This document shows positions 6,208 to 10,250 of a stretch of DNA of 10,250 nucleotides, one piece after another. Both the position numbers and the translations under genes were made by a program. The notes beneath the pieces were generated by a model that was not told the DNA's origin, did not search any database, and was given only the letters and a program-made list of their open reading frames with translations. Each line of letters begins with the position of its first letter. Positions within the stretch are counted from its first letter, which is position 1. This stretch comes from DATKWF01 sp035529715 (GTDB lineage: Bacteria; Chloroflexota; Dehalococcoidia; Dehalococcoidales; RBG-16-60-22), in the NCBI GenBank assembly GCA_035529715.1, contig DATKWF010000101.1, positions 1 to 10,250 of the forward strand. The letters are read 5' to 3'.

Positions 6208-6993
6208 ATGAAACGGTTAGTCTCCATCTTATTCATATTACTCTCAATAGTCTTGACCGCAGACTCTTTTCAGGGACAGAATAGCGGTGAAACTGCGCCG
6301 GACTCGGTTCAGACAGGGATGACTTCACTTCCGGTGGTAGCCGGTGCCATCGATGCGACACTGCTTTCTCAGGAGGATAGTAGTCCAATCTCCGGAATCA
6401 ATGACCGTGTTGCCAGCAACGCTGGTAAAGCATCTCCTTACCAGCGCTATGTGACTCCTGACGACCAGGCAATTGAAGCATTAACTACCCGGATAGATGG
6501 GGCTGAGGATGCCTATGCTCTGGCAGTTCAATGGACTTATGTCTCGGAGAAGACACTCAACCGTGTTGTTGATAAATGGCTTAAACCACACGAGTTTCTG
6601 GCTAACACACCCTATTTCCTCACTAATCCGGTTAAGGGAGAAGTGGTTAGCGATTGTGAGGAGCAGGCTTATGTTCTGGTTTCCTTGCTCCGTGCTGTTG
6701 GCGTTCGGGCGGAGGAAGTCAGAGTAGTTATGGGGAAGGTGGATTTTGATGGCACCGAGATGGGACATGCCTGGGTTGAGTTGTTCACGGATAACCACTG
6801 GTTGACTCTGGACCCCAGCAGTGGCCCCTACTGGGATGATGAAGCCGGAGAGATTGTGCACCGGCCGGGGCACTCTTTTGATTACTACCTGAACCATCCC
6901 TACCCGGTAATTGAGATATGGGTTTATGGCAACGATATTTATTACCTGGATTTACGCGACAATTCGGGAAATGCTCCGGATTCCTGGAACTAA
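6208..6993 (+). CDS. Secreted transglutaminase-like protein
   Basis: 261 aa. An N-terminal signal peptide (MKRLVSILFILLSIVLTADS, about 1-20) is followed by a low-complexity Ser/Thr-rich spacer to about 75 and an alpha-helical region. The transglutaminase-like core covers about 125-205, with the catalytic triad Cys150 (VSDCEEQA), His187 (GHAWVEL) and Asp202 (TLDPSSG). Cys150 is the only cysteine in the protein, which fits a catalytic rather than structural role. Family members act as transglutaminases or as cysteine peptidases/amidases; which one applies here cannot be read from sequence. No further TM segment is visible, so it is probably released or loosely surface-bound. Start: ATG at 6208 with AGGGTG about 9 nt upstream. 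It converges with the surface-protein genes on the other strand (24-bp gap). The nearby DUF4129 membrane protein lacks this domain. Confidence 0.9.
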   Translation: MKRLVSILFILLSIVLTADSFQGQNSGETAPDSVQTGMTSLPVVAGAIDATLLSQEDSSPISGINDRVASNAGKASPYQRYVTPDDQAIEALTTRIDGAEDAYALAVQWTYVSEKTLNRVVDKWLKPHEFLANTPYFLTNPVKGEVVSDCEEQAYVLVSLLRAVGVRAEEVRVVMGKVDFDGTEMGHAWVELFTDNHWLTLDPSSGPYWDDEAGEIVHRPGHSFDYYLNHPYPVIEIWVYGNDIYYLDLRDNSGNAPDSWN

Positions 6994-7017
6994 TTGACTT
7001 CAATCTTCTAGTTATAA

Positions 7018-9075
7018 TCAGCGCGCCCTCAGTTTGAACAGGTATAATAACAGAAATCCTATAACCACGGCTCCAGCTATACTCATGTCAAGGGTAAACC
7101 AGTCTATCGGTGATTTGGCTGGCAATACCGCCGTGCTGACTGTCTTAAATTGACCTAGCAAGCCGGCTACCGTCACCCGATGCGTACCGACAGCCAGGTT
7201 AGATACCTCAAAGCTTACCAGCCGGCTACTTTTCGCGGGGAGAGTTACCTCTTTTACCGTCCTGATTACGCCGTCTATTTTCAGGTACAATTCATAACTG
7301 CCTTCAGTTTCGCCCTCGTTAGCTATACTAAGCGTGATGATGATTGGCTGCCCCAGTGGGGCTTGTCCGGGGTTGATGGTAAGGCTCCCAACTTCGAATT
7401 TTGCCGGTAGTGGTGGCGGGGGTGGTGCCACTTTGGCGGCAACGACAAACAGTGAGGCGTAGCTTATCCAGGCCTTGGCTTTGCCAATCTCAACCACCGA
7501 ATCAGGGGGTTCTCCTATTGGTGCCAAACCCCGTTCAGCAGTATAGTAGGCAACGAAGGGTGGGAAGGTATTTTCTGGCAAATCATCCGGGTTGTAACTG
7601 ACGGTAAGTCTGGCTGGGGGACTGAAATTAATCCGTGGAGTCTCCGCACCATCAATATAGCCAGTAAGTTTGTATACCGGGCTGAGTATTACTGTATCCT
7701 CCGGCGTAACGATTGATTCTTCAACTATGGTTAACTCTATCCGACTCAGCAGTATTCCGTCACTGCCGGTTATTTTGGCGTCACCATCAACCTCAACGAC
7801 GAAATTGCCACCGGCGTCAGTTAAGGTTAAAGGTTCACGCAGGGTGCCGTCGGCTTCAATTTGTACTGTTATCTCCCTGCCCAGCATGTTTATTTCCAGG
7901 GGAAATTCTGGAGTAACAACTTCCTCTGGGGGTGTCGGGGGTAGCTCCTCAACTGGTGGTAGTGGTAATGGTGGTGGTGTTGGCGGTGGAGGCGAAGGTA
8001 TAGGTAGAGGTATTCCCATCCCCCAATCCTCAGATATCGGTGGCGAGGGGATATAGGCAGCAATACCGAATTTGCAGAAGTGGCTTACCGGTGCCGAGAT
8101 AATATTGCTTTCCGTGTCAACGGTGCTGCCCCCAAGTGTAACCCACCTGCATGGATTCTTATCTAAAAAGGCGATGGTCAGGTCTGCTTCTCTGACGCGG
8201 GCAGGTATATCATCAGGGTCATTATAGCTGAAGGTAAGGGTTACCGGTCGGTCAAAAGTGACGCCATTCGGCCCAATATCGTAGGTGCTAATAATGGCAG
8301 TATTTGGCGGTGGGGAAGGTGGCTTCCTGTCTATCTCAATCAACCATATTTCGCTGACGGGGTCTCCCGCCTCAGTTTGACCGACAGTACCTTGCGCGAT
8401 GGTGATTTTGCCTTTGCCAGTTTCAGATTCAGCGGTGACAGTTTCGGTGAATGTACCATTCGCGCTGACAACACTGGATACATCGGTAATACTGCATTCC
8501 CGGAGTAGATAATTTATGGTGAAAGATATGCTGTCTCCCTGCGCAGCATTGCCTGTCCCGGCGGGCAGCTCCCATGTCCACTGCAGGTTGACTGTTTCCC
8601 CAGCCTTGAGAGGTATTATCTCAATAAAGTCCGGTCCTAAAACATTATGGGGCAGGTTGCCGATTTTTGCTGGCAGGTTTAGATTACTACACAGTCCATC
8701 CGCGGAGAGATTAAACAGCAGGTAGTCATCAAGCTCTCCAGGTTCGGCAGTGTCACCGGTTTCAGATTCAGGATTTAAGCCTTCGCTATTGAAAATATCG
8801 CTTATCCAGATGGTAATAAAACCATCCTGGCTGCCGACATTGCGCAGCTCAACTGTCTTGGTGCCGCTATCGGTAGGCCTAACATTAAATATGTTCCAGG
8901 AGGTGGCTCCTGCACCACCCAGCTCCAAGTCCACGGGGTTAGTCTGCGCCTGAGCTGCGGACGGTAAAAAGCCCAGCAAGGACAACCCCACCACGACTGC
9001 CATGAGCAGTCTGGCGGTGTGCCCGATGACCTTACTAGTCCATTTGAATTTCCTTAACTGGCATCGTTTACTCAT
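7018..9075 (-). CDS. Multi-domain surface protein: TasA/camelysin-like, ZU5-like, CARDB-like, C-terminal TM anchor
   Basis: 685 aa from the ATG at 9075, chosen because it gives a proper signal peptide (Arg/Lys-rich start, core LLMAVVVGLSLLGFL, cleavage after AQA at about 43) and sits 16 bp after the upstream gene, with GCAGGGA just before it. Longer in-frame starts would overlap that gene. Domains: 46-194 resembles TasA/CalY (VRPTDSGTKTVELRNVGSQD, then LKAGETVNLQW and AQGDSISFTINYL). About 255-341 is a ZU5-like beta domain (YDIGPNGVTF, SYNDPDDIP, SHFCKFG). A Pro-rich linker covers 343-392, a second beta domain about 393-548, a CARDB-like domain 558-645, and a TM segment about 664-680 is followed by KLRAR. 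Cys129/Cys194 and Cys309/Cys334 could form one disulfide per domain. No catalytic motif is seen; a structural or adhesive cell-surface role is inferred. Confidence 0.85.
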   Translation of the reverse strand: MSKRCQLRKFKWTSKVIGHTARLLMAVVVGLSLLGFLPSAAQAQTNPVDLELGGAGATSWNIFNVRPTDSGTKTVELRNVGSQDGFITIWISDIFNSEGLNPESETGDTAEPGELDDYLLFNLSADGLCSNLNLPAKIGNLPHNVLGPDFIEIIPLKAGETVNLQWTWELPAGTGNAAQGDSISFTINYLLRECSITDVSSVVSANGTFTETVTAESETGKGKITIAQGTVGQTEAGDPVSEIWLIEIDRKPPSPPPNTAIISTYDIGPNGVTFDRPVTLTFSYNDPDDIPARVREADLTIAFLDKNPCRWVTLGGSTVDTESNIISAPVSHFCKFGIAAYIPSPPISEDWGMGIPLPIPSPPPPTPPPLPLPPVEELPPTPPEEVVTPEFPLEINMLGREITVQIEADGTLREPLTLTDAGGNFVVEVDGDAKITGSDGILLSRIELTIVEESIVTPEDTVILSPVYKLTGYIDGAETPRINFSPPARLTVSYNPDDLPENTFPPFVAYYTAERGLAPIGEPPDSVVEIGKAKAWISYASLFVVAAKVAPPPPPLPAKFEVGSLTINPGQAPLGQPIIITLSIANEGETEGSYELYLKIDGVIRTVKEVTLPAKSSRLVSFEVSNLAVGTHRVTVAGLLGQFKTVSTAVLPAKSPIDWFTLDMSIAGAVVIGFLLLYLFKLRAR
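7900..8049 (-). repeat. Pro-rich low-complexity linker
   Basis: These 50 codons encode residues 343-392 of the surface protein, dominated by Pro with Ser, Thr, Leu and Glu (PSPPPPTPPPLPLPP). The DNA is strongly strand-biased: the + strand has repeated GGTGGT units (7955-8011). It behaves as a flexible wall-spanning spacer between beta domains. Confidence 0.75.
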
Positions 9076-9091
9076 TGTCCCTGCTCTGGAG

Positions 9092-10250
9092 TTACTGGTT
9101 GGTAGTGACCAGGACGTCGTCAATATTAATCTCCTCGGTGCTATCACCCAGTACCGAACCGTCAAACTGGAGCCTGAAATTGGAGATGAGGTACTGGGAA
9201 TCAGTTATGGTTTCACTGAATGAGCACCATACATTGTTGGTATAAGTGGGATAACTTGTTAAGTCATACCAGGTATTATAGGTGCTACCGTTGTATATCT
9301 TGACGATAATGTCACCAGCCTCCAGACCCTTCGGATTGAACCAGAAGTTCACGGTAATCCAGCTTGCCCCTGCAGCGTTAAGGTCATCTGAAGTCAGGGA
9401 GCCGGCGGTTTGCGTATTGGATAGGCGTGCATTGTAGGTGCCGGTATGCGCCTTCCCTGAGTCCAGGATCCAGGTGGTCGTTCCGTTGCCATCCCAGTTG
9501 GCATCCCACGGGCTGCCTTCGAAACTGTCGTCGAGCAGGGTTTGAGGAGCGTATGGTGTGGCGCTGGCCTCGTTGGAGTAGTCGCTCTCATTGCTGCCCA
9601 GGTCAACGGCGGTAACCACATAGTAGTAAGTGGTGCCGTTGGTAAGCCCGGTATCGGTGTAGTCACTGGTTGACACGTTGTCGCTTATCTTGCTATAAAC
9701 AGAGTCACTGGTCAGACTGCGGTAGACATTGTAGCTATCAAGGTCGCCTTCAAGGTTATCATTCCAGTTTAGGTCAACCGTGGTATTGCCAGGAGTAGCT
9801 CCCAGTCCGGTCGGTGCTGCCGGAGGCGGATCCACCGGCGTAGCACTGGCCTCATCGGATTGGTCGCTCTCGTTGCTGCCCAGGTCAACGGCGGTCACCA
9901 CGTAGTAGTAGGTGGTGCCGTTGGTAAGCCCGGTATCGGTATAGGCGCTGGTTGACACGTTGTCGCTTATCTGGCTATAGCCAGAGCCGCTGGTCAGGCT
10001 GCGGTAGACATTGTAGCTATCCAGGTCAGCCTCAAGGTTATCGTTCCAGCCGAGCTCCGCCGTGGTATTGCCGGGAGTAGCTCCCAGTCCGGTTGGCGCT
10101 GCCGGGGGTACATCCACCGGCGTGGCGCTAACCTCGCTGGATAAGTCGCTCTCGTTAGTGCCCACGTCAACGGCGGTCACCACATAGTAGTAGGTAGTGC
10201 CGTTGGTGAGTCCGGTATCGGTGTAGTTACTGGTTGACACGTTGTCGCTT
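9092..10250 (-). CDS. Fibronectin type III repeat surface protein with C-terminal jelly-roll-like domain (5' end outside window)
   Basis: The frame is open to the right edge, and 385 residues are visible. They begin inside an FnIII domain and contain tandem 94-aa units. Each unit carries YTDTGLTNGTTYYYVVTAVD, an ESD..S.EASATP strand, a PPAAPTGLGATPGNTT linker, W.DNLE.DLDSYNVYRS and YS.ISDN. After the last FnIII strand (ATP), about 148 residues (9095-9538) form a different beta-rich domain with DDSFEG, W...GNGTTTW, ITVNFWFNPKG, Trp-rich stretches and EEINIDDVLV. This pattern resembles MAM/carbohydrate-binding jelly-roll modules. No sortase motif or TM follows; the protein ends VTTNQ. It is probably secreted, binding polysaccharide or other cells, but the N-terminus and any catalytic domain are off-window. 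The gene for the TM-anchored surface protein starts 16 bp downstream, so the pair is probably one operon. Confidence 0.9.
   Translation of the reverse strand, partial: SDNVSTSNYTDTGLTNGTTYYYVVTAVDVGTNESDLSSEVSATPVDVPPAAPTGLGATPGNTTAELGWNDNLEADLDSYNVYRSLTSGSGYSQISDNVSTSAYTDTGLTNGTTYYYVVTAVDLGSNESDQSDEASATPVDPPPAAPTGLGATPGNTTVDLNWNDNLEGDLDSYNVYRSLTSDSVYSKISDNVSTSDYTDTGLTNGTTYYYVVTAVDLGSNESDYSNEASATPYAPQTLLDDSFEGSPWDANWDGNGTTTWILDSGKAHTGTYNARLSNTQTAGSLTSDDLNAAGASWITVNFWFNPKGLEAGDIIVKIYNGSTYNTWYDLTSYPTYTNNVWCSFSETITDSQYLISNFRLQFDGSVLGDSTEEINIDDVLVTTNQ
9554..10250 (-). repeat. 282-bp tandem repeats encoding FnIII domains
   Basis: Two full units (9677-9958 and 9959-10240) have the same length with no gaps; I count about 44 differences in 282 positions, so roughly 84% identity. 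A third unit is partial (9554-9676, the last FnIII strands) and a fourth begins at 10241 and leaves the window. All units keep the reading frame. Similarity at DNA level, not only protein level, points to recent duplication or gene conversion. Confidence 0.92.

Noticed and set aside
6481..6897. 138-codon open frame on the - strand inside the transglutaminase-like gene
   Set aside because: It is antisense to a protein with an intact signal peptide and catalytic triad, and shows no recognisable domain or ribosome site.
7955..8011. GGT-rich run on the + strand as a G-quadruplex regulatory element
   Set aside because: It is explained by Pro codons on the coding (-) strand; G runs are mostly only two long, so any quadruplex would be weak.
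9076..9165. Earlier in-frame start codon (9165) for the TM-anchored surface protein
   Set aside because: It would overlap the end of the FnIII gene by 74 bp and put 30 non-conserved-looking residues before an already good signal peptide; the ATG at 9075 fits better.
9554..10250. Repeats considered as CRISPR or non-coding satellite DNA
   Set aside because: The period is 282 bp, there are no spacers, and every unit preserves the same FnIII reading frame.

Overview
The window looks like a piece of a bacterial chromosome of moderate GC, most likely from the Chloroflexota (class Dehalococcoidia or a relative). This placement is an inference from protein style: a secreted protein with Pro-rich linkers, a CARDB-like repeat and a C-terminal membrane anchor; a stand-alone transglutaminase-like protein; and FnIII-repeat surface proteins. 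No marker gene fixes the taxonomy. I see no phage, transposon, CRISPR or rRNA signal.

Left part (1-4574, all + strand): the C-terminal half of an AMP-forming acyl-CoA ligase is followed, with very short gaps or overlaps, by a DUF58 protein, a polytopic membrane protein ending in a DUF4129 domain, and a MoxR-type AAA+ ATPase. The last three form the widespread MoxR/DUF58/transglutaminase-like cluster, but the membrane protein lacks the transglutaminase domain normally found between its last two membrane segments.

Middle part (4575-6207): a promoter-like region with a 9-bp direct repeat precedes a two-TM potassium channel with an RCK (TrkA-N/TrkA-C) module. A strong internal ribosome-binding site precedes Met99 at the pore/RCK junction, much like the internal start of MthK. 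The channel gene ends at a 26-nt perfectly palindromic terminator. It is followed by tRNA-Glu(CTC) on the - strand with its own promoter, and by about 420 bp of non-coding DNA with inverted repeats.

Right part (6208-10250): a secreted transglutaminase-like protein with an intact Cys-His-Asp triad (+ strand) converges on a - strand pair of surface-protein genes. The upstream gene of the pair enters from the right edge and carries near-identical 282-bp FnIII repeats plus a C-terminal jelly-roll-like domain. Sixteen bp later starts a 685-aa protein with a signal peptide, a TasA/camelysin-like domain, two further beta domains, a CARDB-like domain and a C-terminal TM anchor.

Working picture (inference): the MoxR/DUF58/DUF4129 genes form a membrane-associated assembly or quality-control system. 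The transglutaminase activity missing from its membrane subunit may be supplied by the separately secreted protein 1.6 kb downstream, next to genes for cell-surface proteins that could be its clients.
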